From Streptomyces sp. NL15-2K (GTDB lineage Bacteria; Actinomycetota; Actinomycetes; Streptomycetales; Streptomycetaceae), in assembly GCF_030551255.1 (NCBI RefSeq), contig NZ_CP130630.1:4011501-4075500 (forward strand): DNA of 64,000 nt, in the 5' to 3' direction. The notes under the pieces were generated by a model. That model made no database searches. It saw only the letters and a program-made list of their open reading frames with translations, and had not been told where the DNA came from. Positions 33,077-41,942 of this stretch are shown piece by piece (within the stretch, counting starts at the first letter, position 1; each line of letters opens with the position of its first letter). The position numbers and the translations under genes are program-made.

Positions 33077-34342
33077 ATGTACGACCTTCTGGTGGTGGGC
33101 GCAGGCCCGTACGGTCTGTCGATCGCGTCCCACGCCGCGGCCGCCGGGCTGAACCTGCGCGTGTTCGGCCGGCCCATGGCGTCCTGGCGGGACAACATGC
33201 CCCGCGGCATGTTCCTGAAGTCCGAGCCGTGGGCTTCCAACCTCTCCGATCCGGCCGGGCGTTGGCGCCTGGACGCCTACTGCGCGGAGCAGGGCCTGGC
33301 GGCGCGTCACGCCAAGCCGATTCCGGTGGAGGCGTTCGCGGCGTACGGCCTGTGGTTCGCACGCCATGCCGTGCCGGAGGTGGACGAGCGCATCGTGACC
33401 CGCGTGGCGCCCTGCCCCGGCGGTTTCGCGGTGGTCACCGAGGACGGCGAGGAACTGCACGCGCGGACGGTGGCACTGGCGGTCGGTGTGATGCCGTTCG
33501 TCGAGGTACCGCCCGCCCTGCGCGGACTGCACCCGGCGCTGGTGACGCACAGCAGCCACCACAGCGACCTCGACCGCTTCCGCGGCAAGGACGTCACGGT
33601 CATCGGTGGCGGCCAGGCGGCCCTGGAGACCGCGGCGCTGCTCTCCGAACAGGGCACGCGCGTACGGGTGCTGGCGCGGGCGGAGCAGCTGCGGTGGAAC
33701 GATGTGCCGCCGCCCTGGGAGCGCCCCTGGTGGCAGTCGGTTCGCTCCCCGCACAGCGGCCTGGGCCCCGGCTGGCGGAACTGGTTCTACTCGGAGCGCC
33801 CCGGCCTGTTCCGGCGGCTGCCGGAGCCGACCCGGGCACGCATCGCGACCACGGCACTGGGGCCGGCCGGCGCGTGGTGGGTACGGGACCGGGTGGAGGG
33901 CGTGGTGGAGCTGCTGCCGGGCCACGAGGTCGCCGCGGCCTGTGCGGTGCCGGGCGGCGTACGGCTGGACACGGTGAGCCGCGAGGGCGCCCTGCGCACC
34001 CTGGAGACCGAACACGTCATCGCCGCCACGGGGTTCCGGGCGCGCTGCGACCGCCTCGGACTGCTCGCACCCGAGCTGCGCCGGGCGTTGGCTGCCCTGC
34101 CCGACGGTTCCCCGGCGGTCGGGCATACTTTCGAGTCCTCCCACCCCGGCCTGTTCCTCGCGGGCCTGCTGACCGCCTCCGGCTTCGGCCCGGCCATGCG
34201 CTTCGTCCAGGGCGCGACCTTCACGGCGTCGACGCTCGTCCGAGGAGTACGGCGCCGGCTCGGGGCGACCCCGGCGGGCGGGACGGTCCCCGCACCGGGG
34301 GGCAGCAGCCGCAACGAGTCGCCGTCGCCGGTGCGCCGCTGA
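33077..34342 (+). CDS. FAD/NAD(P)-dependent oxidoreductase
   Basis: A 421-aa two-dinucleotide-binding flavoprotein. The FAD site is LLVVGAGPYGLSIASHAAAA at the N-terminus; a second Rossmann motif is VTVIGGGQAALETAALLSEQ (about 175-195), and VIAATGF lies near residue 315. The pattern is that of SidA/PvdA-like N-hydroxylases and flavin monooxygenases, but a dehydrogenase cannot be excluded. It follows the ATP-grasp gene by 2 nt, and the pair probably makes one modification. The C-terminal 25 residues are disordered. A strong hairpin follows. Confidence 0.82.
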   Translation: MYDLLVVGAGPYGLSIASHAAAAGLNLRVFGRPMASWRDNMPRGMFLKSEPWASNLSDPAGRWRLDAYCAEQGLAARHAKPIPVEAFAAYGLWFARHAVPEVDERIVTRVAPCPGGFAVVTEDGEELHARTVALAVGVMPFVEVPPALRGLHPALVTHSSHHSDLDRFRGKDVTVIGGGQAALETAALLSEQGTRVRVLARAEQLRWNDVPPPWERPWWQSVRSPHSGLGPGWRNWFYSERPGLFRRLPEPTRARIATTALGPAGAWWVRDRVEGVVELLPGHEVAAACAVPGGVRLDTVSREGALRTLETEHVIAATGFRARCDRLGLLAPELRRALAALPDGSPAVGHTFESSHPGLFLAGLLTASGFGPAMRFVQGATFTASTLVRGVRRRLGATPAGGTVPAPGGSSRNESPSPVRR

Positions 34343-34356
34343 CGACACAAGCCGAA

Positions 34357-34398
34357 CGGGCGGGCCGCTGACGGAGACAGTCGTCAGCGGCCCGCCCG
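34357..34398. terminator. Perfect 17-bp hairpin terminator
   Basis: CGGGCGGGCCGCTGACG (34357-34373) pairs exactly with 34382-34398 around an 8-nt loop. It ends the ATP-grasp/FAD operon and faces the convergent chaplin gene. Confidence 0.85.
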
Positions 34399-34459
34399 TG
34401 TGGTGGCCGTGCGTGCTGGGACGGGTGCCGGACGGGTCGCGTCCGGCACCCTGGCGCGG

Positions 34460-35053
34460 CTACCGGTAGGAAGCGGCGCGGCCGCGGCGGTACATCAGCA
34501 CTCCGCCCGCGATCAGTGCGGCACTGGCGGCCGAGACCGCCGCCATGGCCTCGCTGCTGGTCTCACTGCCGGTCTCGGCCAGCTGCGGCGGCTCGCCGAC
34601 GGGCTGCTCGGCGGGCTTCTCAGGGTGGGTCGCGGGCGGCTTCTCGTCGCTGGTCCGCGTGGGCGGAGTCTTGGGACGGTGCGTCTCGCTGATGCGCGTG
34701 GGAGGCGGGGTGGCCTTGTGGACGGGCGGAGGCGTCTTCCGCACGATCGGCGCCAGGGGCGTGTCGTCCTCGGCGCCGTAGCCGTCGTCGTCGCCGTGGC
34801 CGTGGCCGTACGAGTCGTTGACGCAGAGATTGCCGTACGCGCGGCCGAGCACCTCGATCACGCTGATGGTGTTGCCGCACACGTTCACCGGCACCTCGAT
34901 CGGCACCTGCACGATGTTCCCGGACAGCACACCGCCGGAATCCTTGGCGACTGCCGTCGCGTCCGTGTCGGCGAAGGCGGGGCTGCCGTAGAGGGACAGA
35001 ATGCCCGTGGCGGCGGCCGCCGCGAACACTCCCCTGCTCAGGGTCTGTCGCAA
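34460..35053 (-). CDS. Chaplin with sortase sorting signal, TTG start
   Basis: A 197-aa wall-anchored chaplin. I place the start at TTG 35053, because LRQTLSRGVFAAAAATGILS matches the conserved MRQ-type chaplin signal peptide and GGAAGG lies 8 nt upstream; no ATG or GTG fits. One chaplin domain follows (SGGVLSGNIVQVPIEVPVNV, CGN, and a second Cys in GNLCVND). After an acidic, Gly/His-rich stretch and a Pro/Thr-rich wall-spanning linker comes LAETG, a hydrophobic segment and RRGRAASYR, a class E (LAxTG) sortase signal. Long chaplins ChpA-C of S. coelicolor carry two chaplin domains; this has one. It should display the amyloid-forming domain on aerial hyphae. Confidence 0.87.
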   Translation of the reverse strand: MRQTLSRGVFAAAAATGILSLYGSPAFADTDATAVAKDSGGVLSGNIVQVPIEVPVNVCGNTISVIEVLGRAYGNLCVNDSYGHGHGDDDGYGAEDDTPLAPIVRKTPPPVHKATPPPTRISETHRPKTPPTRTSDEKPPATHPEKPAEQPVGEPPQLAETGSETSSEAMAAVSAASAALIAGGVLMYRRGRAASYR

Positions 35054-35403
35054 GGTGATTGCCTTCCTGCTTGGAGAATCGGGAAAACCGGCCTTGGAAG
35101 GGAGATCGACGTCCAAGGCCGGCCATGACGCAGCCGGGAGGATGGTGCGTGGGGCGGTCAGCCGTTGCTCGGCACGGTTTTCGACCCGGTCGAGTGCCGA
35201 CGCCAAATAGGCCGTGTCACCGCGGACGGCCCGGGCTGAGGAATCGGGAACCGGCTCAGTACTATCGCCTTCTCGAGCACTGCGCGTTCCTTTCTCATGG
35301 CGTCGCATGCCGTACCGCTTCATCAACCCGACGCATGAGAATTGGTTTCGCGGGTTCACCCGGTTGGCCCGCGCCGCATTCCCCCCACGAAAGGACACAC
35401 CCC

Positions 35404-36003
35404 GTGCGTTCCTCACTTCTCCGGTCGGCGGTGGTCGCCGTCTGTGCCTCCGCCGCCGTGGTCCTGTCCGGTACCGCGCCCGCGGTCGCGCAGTCCCCCG
35501 CACCAGCGGTCGCCGTCGCGCCCGGACTCACCCCGCTGACCGATCTGTTCGCCGAGCGGCTGTTGCTCGCCGACAAGGTGGCCGCGGCCAAGTACGGCAC
35601 CGACAAGCCGATCGACGACCCGGTGCGCGAGCAGCAGATACTGGACGACGTGGCCGCCCGGGCAGTCGGGCTCGGGCTGGACCCGGACGCCGTGCAGGCC
35701 GTCTTCCGGGACCAGATAGAGGCGAACAAGCTGGTGCAGCGCGGGCTGTACGCCCGCTGGGACGCACACCCCGAGCAGCGGCCCACCGAGCGGCCGGACC
35801 TGGTGAAGGAGGTCCGGCCGCAGCTGGACCGCATCACGACACAGGTGCTCTCCGAGTTGGAGCAGACGGAGGGGCTGCGGGCCAAGCCCTCCTGCGCGCC
35901 GCGGCTGTCCGTCGCCGCCGCGCGATCCGCCCACGGCCATCGGTTGGACCTGCTGCATCTGGAGGGGCTGGCGCGGGCGTTGCCGTCCGTCTGCGCCGAC
36001 TAG
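35404..36003 (+). CDS. Secreted chorismate mutase (AroQ-gamma)
   Basis: A 199-aa exported enzyme converting chorismate to prephenate. A Sec signal (VVAVCASAAVVLSGTAPAVA) precedes the helical AroQ domain. Family residues are in LFAERLLLADKVAAAKYGTD, KPIDDPVREQQILDDV and FRDQIEANKLVQRGLYARW, the RxxxADxVAxxK and DPxRE patterns of secreted mutases such as the M. tuberculosis *MtCM. Two cysteines near the C-terminus may form a disulfide. The GTG start has AAAGGA 8 nt upstream. Neighbours are surface proteins, not aromatic amino-acid genes. Its extracellular role is unknown. Confidence 0.88.
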   Translation: MRSSLLRSAVVAVCASAAVVLSGTAPAVAQSPAPAVAVAPGLTPLTDLFAERLLLADKVAAAKYGTDKPIDDPVREQQILDDVAARAVGLGLDPDAVQAVFRDQIEANKLVQRGLYARWDAHPEQRPTERPDLVKEVRPQLDRITTQVLSELEQTEGLRAKPSCAPRLSVAAARSAHGHRLDLLHLEGLARALPSVCAD

Positions 36004-36112
36004 TCCCCCCGTTCCGGCGAGGGCTTTGCGGGCCGTGACCGCGGTGTCCGGGTCCCGGCCCTCGCCGGGTACGGCGCCCTCGTCGTGGCGGACGAAGGGA
36101 CGTAAGGGCTGA

Positions 36113-37642
36113 TCAACCCGTGAGATGCGTCGCCCGGCCGATGGTGTCGGCGAGGCCGCGTACCGCCTCGTCCTCGGTGGTGTCCGCCAAGTCGTCGGCC
36201 TTTTCGCCCAGTTCACGGACGGACGGGGCGCCGGGCAGGGAGTGCCGGCGTTCGTCGCCCCTGCGCAGGGCGTCGGCGAAGTAGGCGGCCACGGCGGTGA
36301 CTTGGAGGCGGGGGCTCGCGCTCCACAGGGAGTCGTCGAGGGAGCCGGACTCCAGTTGGCCGGACTCCTCGTGCGGGGTGCGGGTCTCGGGGTCCTGCCA
36401 GCGGACGGTCGCGGTGGCGAGGTGGCCGTCGGCGCCGGGCTTGGTGCGCACGGCGTAGAGGGCGGTGACCGTGTGGCCGGGGCCGACCTCGCCGCCGTCG
36501 ACACGGTCGTCCCGGAAGTCGTCGTCGGCGACGCGGCGGTTGTCGTAGCCGACGAGACGGAACTCGGCGACCGTCTCCGGGTCGAAGGCGACCTGCGCCT
36601 TGGCGTCGCGGGCGGTGAGGTCGATGTGCCGCGGAAGCTGTTCGCAGAAGACCTGTTCGGCCTCGTCCTCCCCGGACACGTAGACCGTGTGGCCGTCGCC
36701 CTTGTCGGCGAGGCGTTCCATCAGGGCGTCGCCGTAGTCGCTGCCGACGCCGACTCCGAAGAGGGTGATGCCGTGCTCGCGGCGGGCACCGTCGATGCGT
36801 TCGAGGATGGAGTCGGGGTCGGTGTCGCCGTCGTTGGCGAGGGCGTCGGAGACCAGGACGACTCGGTTGGTGGCGCCCTCGCGCAGGCCCTCCACGGCCG
36901 TCGCGTAGCCGGTCTCGACGCCCGCGCCGAGGTTGGTGGAGTACGTCGGCTCCAGGCCGTCGATCGCGTCGTGGATCTCGTCCCGGTTGCCGTCGAGCCG
37001 GGTCATCGGCAGGACGGTCTCGGCCTCGTCGCTGAAGGTGACGATCGCCACCGAGTCGTCGTCGCGCAGCCGGTCGGTCATCACGCCGAGGGACTCCTGC
37101 GCGAGGTCCAGGCGGCCGGGTTCGGCCATGGAGCCGGAGATGTCGATGACGAAGGTGAGGGCGGCGGGCGGGCGTTCGCCCCGCTGTTCGGCGGGGCGGG
37201 TGGCCAGGCCGACGCGGACCAGGGACCAGTCCTCCTCGTCGGTGCGGGCGCCGTCGACGGTCACCGAGAAGCCGTTGCCGTCGGGGCGTTCGTAGTCCTG
37301 GCGGAAGCTGTTGACGAACTCCTCGGGGCGGATGGTCGAGGGGTCGGGGCGCCGGCCCTCGGCGAGGGTGCGGCGGGCGTAGCCGTAGGAGGCGGTGTCG
37401 ACGTCGAGGGCGAAGGTGGAGAGGTAGTCGGGGGACGGGGCGATGTCGCGGGATTCGTCGTCGGGGCCGGTACGGTCCTGTTCCCCCTGGCTGTAGTGGG
37501 GGGCCGGGAAGCCGGTCGCCCCTTCCGCCCGGTCCATGCTGCTGCTCCCGTCGTCGGTGTCGCTCGCGCCGCAGCCGGCGAGCAGCAGGCCGCTCGCCGC
37601 GGTGAGGGCGAGCAGAGCGCCGCGTATTCGGTACCGTTCCAT
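36113..37642 (-). CDS. VWA-domain lipoprotein (YfbK-like)
   Basis: A 509-aa lipoprotein. The lipobox is LLLAGC (Cys about 24). A conserved N-terminal region (STFALDVDTASYGYARRTLA, RPEEFVNSFRQDY) is shared with the E. coli YfbK family. The von Willebrand A domain follows, with an intact MIDAS motif DISGSM, a Thr and Asp further on, and the YSTNLGAG segment. The C-terminal DUF3520-type part (RLVGYDNR, DDFRDD) is present. It likely binds a protein or metal-dependent ligand outside the membrane. It appears monocistronic. Function unproven in this family. Confidence 0.88.
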   Translation of the reverse strand: MERYRIRGALLALTAASGLLLAGCGASDTDDGSSSMDRAEGATGFPAPHYSQGEQDRTGPDDESRDIAPSPDYLSTFALDVDTASYGYARRTLAEGRRPDPSTIRPEEFVNSFRQDYERPDGNGFSVTVDGARTDEEDWSLVRVGLATRPAEQRGERPPAALTFVIDISGSMAEPGRLDLAQESLGVMTDRLRDDDSVAIVTFSDEAETVLPMTRLDGNRDEIHDAIDGLEPTYSTNLGAGVETGYATAVEGLREGATNRVVLVSDALANDGDTDPDSILERIDGARREHGITLFGVGVGSDYGDALMERLADKGDGHTVYVSGEDEAEQVFCEQLPRHIDLTARDAKAQVAFDPETVAEFRLVGYDNRRVADDDFRDDRVDGGEVGPGHTVTALYAVRTKPGADGHLATATVRWQDPETRTPHEESGQLESGSLDDSLWSASPRLQVTAVAAYFADALRRGDERRHSLPGAPSVRELGEKADDLADTTEDEAVRGLADTIGRATHLTG

Positions 37643-37801
37643 TTTCCGTGCCCCCTGGGTCCGTCAGGTCAGTCCTGTGACGTCGACATCTGTGACTGTG
37701 ACGGGCCAGGGGGCGGGAACGTGCGCCACGGAGCGTTGCGGAAGGGTCTCGAAGAGGCCACGCGGCAGGGGCGTCGAGACCGGTAGGTGATCCTCCGTTG
37801 A

Positions 37802-38082
37802 CCTAGGGCCTGTGTCGGAAGTGGCGTCGTCCGCCCGGAGGGCGGGCCGGGCGCCCGCCGCGATGGGGGTCCCCCCGCTCGAGCGAAGCCGAGAGTGGGG
37901 GAGGCTGATGACTGCGTTGGTGCGTGCTCTCGGCGCGCCGGGCGGAAGGCCCCGTCGATGGACCGGATGTACTTGGGCTTTCGCCCGGTGCGGCGAGTGG
38001 GGGCACCTCCCACGCCCTTAAGGCAGTGGGGGAGCGTGCCGGGCGTCGCCCGGCAGGCGCCACTTCCGACACAGGCCCTAGG
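37802..38082. mobile_element. MITE-like element with 25-bp perfect terminal inverted repeats
   Basis: A 281-bp element. Ends 37802-37826 and 38058-38082 are perfect 25-bp inverted repeats, reading CCTAGGGCCTGTGTCGGAAG from outside in. There is no internal ORF with coding character. The interior includes GTCCCCCCGCTCGAGCGAAG and a mirrored AGTGGGGGAG, sequence that I associate with widespread streptomycete intergenic repeats. The right end overlaps the 3' end of the ABC permease gene and supplies its TAG stop. It is probably mobilised in trans by an IS transposase. Confidence 0.8.
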
Positions 38083-38950
38083 ACACCACGTCCTTGCGGG
38101 CGAAACCCCTGAAGGCCAGGGCGAACAGCACGAGGGCGTACGTTACCGACAGGGCCGTGCCCTCGATCATGCGGGACCACTCGAGTTGCGGCTGCACGGT
38201 GTCGAGCCAGGCGTACTGCCAGTGCGCGGGCAGGAAGTCGCGCCAGTCGCCGAGGGCCGTCACCTGGTCCAGCACGTTGCCGACGATGGTCAGACCGACC
38301 GCGCCGCCGACCGCGCCCAGCGGCGCGTCCGTCTTCGTGGACAGCCAGAACGCCAGGGCCGCGGTGACCAGTTGGTACACGAAGAGGTACGCCACGGTGA
38401 TCGCCAGGCGCTCGGCCGCGGTGCCGAAGGCCAGCGTGCCGCCGGTGGGCAGCTCCAGCGGGCCCGTGCCGTACGCCGCCATGCCGACCGCGAGCGCGAC
38501 GAGCGGCAGCAGCACCATCGCCGCGAGGCTCAGGCTCAGCCCGACGACGAGCTTGGACCACAGCAGGCGGGCGCGCGGCACGGGGGCGGCGAGGAGATAG
38601 CGCAGGGAGGACCAGCTGGCCTCCGAGGCGACCGTGTCCCCGCAGAACAGCGCGACGGGGATGACGAGCAGGAAGCCCGCGGAGGCGAAGAGGTTCACCG
38701 CGGCGAAGTTCGCCCCGGACGCGGTGGCCGTGTCCATGAGGGTCACGCCCTCGTTGCCGCCGCCCGGTTCGCCACCGACCTGGAAGGCGATGAGCAGGAC
38801 GAACGGCAGGGCGAACAGGATGCCGCCCATGACGAGCGTGCGGCGCCGCTTCAGCTGCCGGACCAGCTCGACCCGGATGGGCAGCGTACGGCCGGCGCGG
38901 TAGCCGTCGGCGACCTCGACGGGCTTGGCGCGGTCGGTCACCGTGCTCAT
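38078..38950 (-). CDS. ABC transporter permease (ABC-2 type)
   Basis: A 290-aa membrane protein with about six helices and the ABC-2 pattern (LVRQLKRRRTLVMGGILFAL near the N-terminus; SAGFLLVIPVALFCGDTVAS, WSSLRYLLAAPVPRARLLWS in the middle). It forms a transporter with the ATPase half of the gene just upstream, whose stop lies 3 nt before this ATG. The TAG stop at 38078 lies inside the terminal repeat of the MITE-like element, so the natural C-terminus may have been changed by the insertion; the last residues are RGFARKDVVS. Substrate unknown. Confidence 0.87.
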   Translation of the reverse strand: MSTVTDRAKPVEVADGYRAGRTLPIRVELVRQLKRRRTLVMGGILFALPFVLLIAFQVGGEPGGGNEGVTLMDTATASGANFAAVNLFASAGFLLVIPVALFCGDTVASEASWSSLRYLLAAPVPRARLLWSKLVVGLSLSLAAMVLLPLVALAVGMAAYGTGPLELPTGGTLAFGTAAERLAITVAYLFVYQLVTAALAFWLSTKTDAPLGAVGGAVGLTIVGNVLDQVTALGDWRDFLPAHWQYAWLDTVQPQLEWSRMIEGTALSVTYALVLFALAFRGFARKDVVS

Positions 38951-38953
38951 GCT

Positions 38954-41605
38954 TCAGTCTCCGATCAGGGTGAGGAAGGCCTCTTCGAGGCCGCGGTGGG
39001 GGCCCACCGACGCCACGGGCACTTCCAGCCGGACGAGTTCGGCGACCAGGCGCTGTGCGGTGCCGTCGGGGTCGAGCCGTACCACCAGACCGTCGTCGGT
39101 GCGGACCGCCGAGGCCACGCCGGGCAGCGCGGCGACCTTGTCGACGACGGGCTCGTCGACGGGTGCGGCCGTGCCGACCAGCAGCGTGTCGCCCGAGCCG
39201 ATGATCTCCGCGACCGGACCCGCCTGGACGAGTCGGCCGTGGTCCATGACCACCAGGTGGGTGCAGGTCTGCTCGACCTCCGCGAGGAGGTGGCTGGAGA
39301 CGATCACCGTGCGGCCGGCCGCCGCGTAGCGGATCATCACCTCGCGCATCTCGCGGATCTGCGGCGGGTCGAGACCGTTGGTCGGCTCGTCGAGGATCAG
39401 CAGGTCCGGCAGGCCGAGCATGGCCTGCGCGATGGCGAGCCGCTGGCGCATGCCCTGGGAGTACGTGCGGACCGCGCGGGCCAGCGCCTCGCCGAGGCCG
39501 GCGATCTCCAGGGCCTCGTCCAGGTGGGCGTCCTCGGGCGGGCGGCCGGTGGCCCGCCAGTACAGCTCCAGGTTCTCGCGGCCGGACAGGTGCGGGAGGA
39601 AGCCCGCGCCCTCGACGAAGGCTCCGACGCGGGACAGCACCGGGGCGCCGGCCACGATCGCGTGGCCGAAGACGCGGATCTCGCCGCCGTCCGGCTTGAT
39701 CAGGCCCATCAGCATGCGCAGGGTCGTCGTCTTGCCCGCGCCGTTCGGGCCGAGCAGGCCGAGGACCTGGCCCTTCTCCACGCGGAAGGACAGGTCCCGG
39801 ACCGCGTACCGGTCCGCCGACTTGGCGTACCGCTTGCTCAGGTCCGTGATCTGGAGGGGGACTTCGGCCAGCGCGGGGTCGGGGGCGGGCGTCGCGGTGC
39901 GGCGCCGGGCCGACAGCAGCAGGGCCAGCGCGATCGCCGCGCCGACGGGCGGCAGCCACCACACCCATCCGGCGAGCTGCGCCGCCTGGTCCGTCTCGCC
40001 GAGGGCCGTCGGCACCTTCAGGTCGCCCTTCAGGGAGACCGTGTACGTCGCCGGCGTCACCGGGGACGCGTAGCCGAGGTCCGTCGAAGCCAGGACCAGG
40101 CGCAGGCGGTGGCCCTGGTCGACCTCGTGGTCGATCGCCGGGAGGGTGATCTCGACGTCCTTGCCGGCCTTGGCGCCCTCGACCCGGATGGGCTCGACCA
40201 ACTGGGAGGGCAGCACCTGCTGCTGACCGCCGCCGGGGCCGACGTCGTACACCTTGGCGAAGAGCACGGCGTCGTCGCTGGTGGACTTCACATGGACGGT
40301 GGCCGTCGGCGAGCCGGTGATCTGCACGCCGTCCGTCACGGGCGCGGACTCGAACGCGGCGAACTGGCCCGGGAAGTCCAGCGAGATCCCGATGCCGAGC
40401 GTGGACAGCTGGGCGAGGCCGCCGCCGGCGCTGCCGAGGCCGGGCAGGGCCGACACGGCGGGCGGGTTGGCGCCGGCCGGGTTGTCGAAGCTCTGCTCGC
40501 GCCCGGCGAGGGCGATCGAGCGCGGGTCGCCCTCCAGGCCCGGGTACGTGACGTCGCTCACGCCGCTGAGCCGTGTCTCGCCGTCCCCGCTTCCGGTGCC
40601 GAGGGTGCGGGTGACCCGGAACTCGGGGCCGGTGTCGGCGCCCTTGTCGTCCTTGAGGTACCGGTCGAACCAGGACTGCACGCGCCCCTGGACGCGGCTC
40701 GTCTCCATGTCGCCGCCGTCGTGGCCGCCCGAGATCCAGTCGACGTCGACCGGGGCGCCGTTGGCACGGATCGCCTTCGCGGCCGCGTCGGCCTGGCCGA
40801 GCGGGAAGAGGGAGTCGGTCTGCCCCTGGAGGAGGAGCGTGGGCACCTTGATGCGGTCACCGACGGCGGACGGCGAGCGCTCCTCCAGCATCTGCCGGGC
40901 CTGTGCGTCCGGGGTGCCGGACTCGGCGACCCGCTCGTACATCTGGCAGATCTGGGTCTCGAACTTCTCGCAGCCGCCTGCGGAGTTGACGAAGATGCCC
41001 GCCCAGAGCTTCTTGAAGACGCCGTTCGGGAAGAGGGCGTCCGCGAGGTTCCAGTACGTGATCGCCGGGGCGATGGCGTCCACCCGGTCGTCGTATCCGG
41101 CGGCCAGCAGCGAGATCGCGCCGCCGTACGAGGCTCCGGCGACGCCCACGCGGGGGTCGCCGGTCTTGTCGAGCTGAACCTGCGGCTGCTTCGCCAGCCA
41201 GTCGATCAGCTTGGAGACGTCGGCGACCTCGCCCTTGGGGTCGTTCAGCCCGACCTTGCCGGTCGACCTGCCGAAGCCGCGGGCCGACCAGGTCAGGACC
41301 GCGTACCCGTCCCGGGCGAGGTCCTGCGCCTGCTGCCGTACGTCGTTCTTGCTGCCGCCGAAGCCGTGGGCGAGGAGGACGGCGGGGCGGCGGCCCGAGG
41401 CGCCGGAGGTGAAGTACGAGGTGTCGATCCGCACCCCGCCACCCATGTCCATGACCCGGTCGGTGCTGCGCACCGGCGGCGCGTCATCTGAGGCGACGGC
41501 CGTCCATGTACCGGCACCGGCGAGGACGACGACGGAGGCCGCGGCGGCTATCCACCGTCGCGGCCTCCGCATGCGCCCCCGCAGTCCGGGCAATCGAAGA
41601 TCCAT
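38954..41605 (-). CDS. Fusion: secreted CocE-like hydrolase + membrane helix + ABC ATPase
   Basis: An 883-aa multidomain protein. An N-terminal membrane segment (about 18-38) is followed by an X-Pro dipeptidyl-peptidase/CocE-type alpha/beta-hydrolase (about 50-330; LLAHGFGGSKND, nucleophile in GVAGASYGGAISL, His in GGHDGG). Then comes the family's jelly-roll C-domain (about 340-540), a second helix (AGWVWWLPPVGAAIALALLL, about 548-567) and a cytosolic ABC ATPase (about 585-883) with Walker A GPNGAGKT, signature YSQGMRQRLA, Walker B LLILDEP and a switch His in VSSHLL. The hydrolase would sit outside and the ATPase inside. It pairs with the permease 3 nt downstream. A peptide or acyl-peptide substrate is inferred. 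Confidence 0.88.
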   Translation of the reverse strand: MDLRLPGLRGRMRRPRRWIAAAASVVVLAGAGTWTAVASDDAPPVRSTDRVMDMGGGVRIDTSYFTSGASGRRPAVLLAHGFGGSKNDVRQQAQDLARDGYAVLTWSARGFGRSTGKVGLNDPKGEVADVSKLIDWLAKQPQVQLDKTGDPRVGVAGASYGGAISLLAAGYDDRVDAIAPAITYWNLADALFPNGVFKKLWAGIFVNSAGGCEKFETQICQMYERVAESGTPDAQARQMLEERSPSAVGDRIKVPTLLLQGQTDSLFPLGQADAAAKAIRANGAPVDVDWISGGHDGGDMETSRVQGRVQSWFDRYLKDDKGADTGPEFRVTRTLGTGSGDGETRLSGVSDVTYPGLEGDPRSIALAGREQSFDNPAGANPPAVSALPGLGSAGGGLAQLSTLGIGISLDFPGQFAAFESAPVTDGVQITGSPTATVHVKSTSDDAVLFAKVYDVGPGGGQQQVLPSQLVEPIRVEGAKAGKDVEITLPAIDHEVDQGHRLRLVLASTDLGYASPVTPATYTVSLKGDLKVPTALGETDQAAQLAGWVWWLPPVGAAIALALLLSARRRTATPAPDPALAEVPLQITDLSKRYAKSADRYAVRDLSFRVEKGQVLGLLGPNGAGKTTTLRMLMGLIKPDGGEIRVFGHAIVAGAPVLSRVGAFVEGAGFLPHLSGRENLELYWRATGRPPEDAHLDEALEIAGLGEALARAVRTYSQGMRQRLAIAQAMLGLPDLLILDEPTNGLDPPQIREMREVMIRYAAAGRTVIVSSHLLAEVEQTCTHLVVMDHGRLVQAGPVAEIIGSGDTLLVGTAAPVDEPVVDKVAALPGVASAVRTDDGLVVRLDPDGTAQRLVAELVRLEVPVASVGPHRGLEEAFLTLIGD

Positions 41606-41713
41606 GCTTCAACGGTACGGGGTCAACCTGTCGGCAAGTTATCTACTGGAGACCGAGCCGGGGGCCCTCCCAGGGGTGTACGGCCGTCCGGCGTGTACCG
41701 CAGGCGTGGTACG

Positions 41714-41935
41714 GCGAGCATGGACCAGGCCGGCCCCTCGACGCCATACACCTCCGCGTCGTCGAATCCGGCCGTGGCCACCTCGTCGCGCAGCTGCTCA
41801 CCACGGTGGAAGTACGCGACGGTGAACGCCTTTTTCCCGTCGTGGATCTGCGAGGCGAGGATGCCGCCGATACTTCCGCATCGGCGCCTTGTACAGGTGT
41901 GCGAACGCGGCGTGCTCGAACAGGCTGGAGTACCG
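41714..41935 (-). pseudogene. Fragment of SAM methyltransferase (duplicate of 46299-46520)
   Basis: About 220 bp nearly identical to the C-terminal third of the methyltransferase gene at 46159-46974, in the same orientation. A 2-nt deletion around 41874 breaks the frame before SIGGILASQIHDGKKAFTVA. Neither end of the gene is present. It marks the left edge of the accessory island. Confidence 0.85.
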
Positions 41936-41942
41936 TCGGTCG

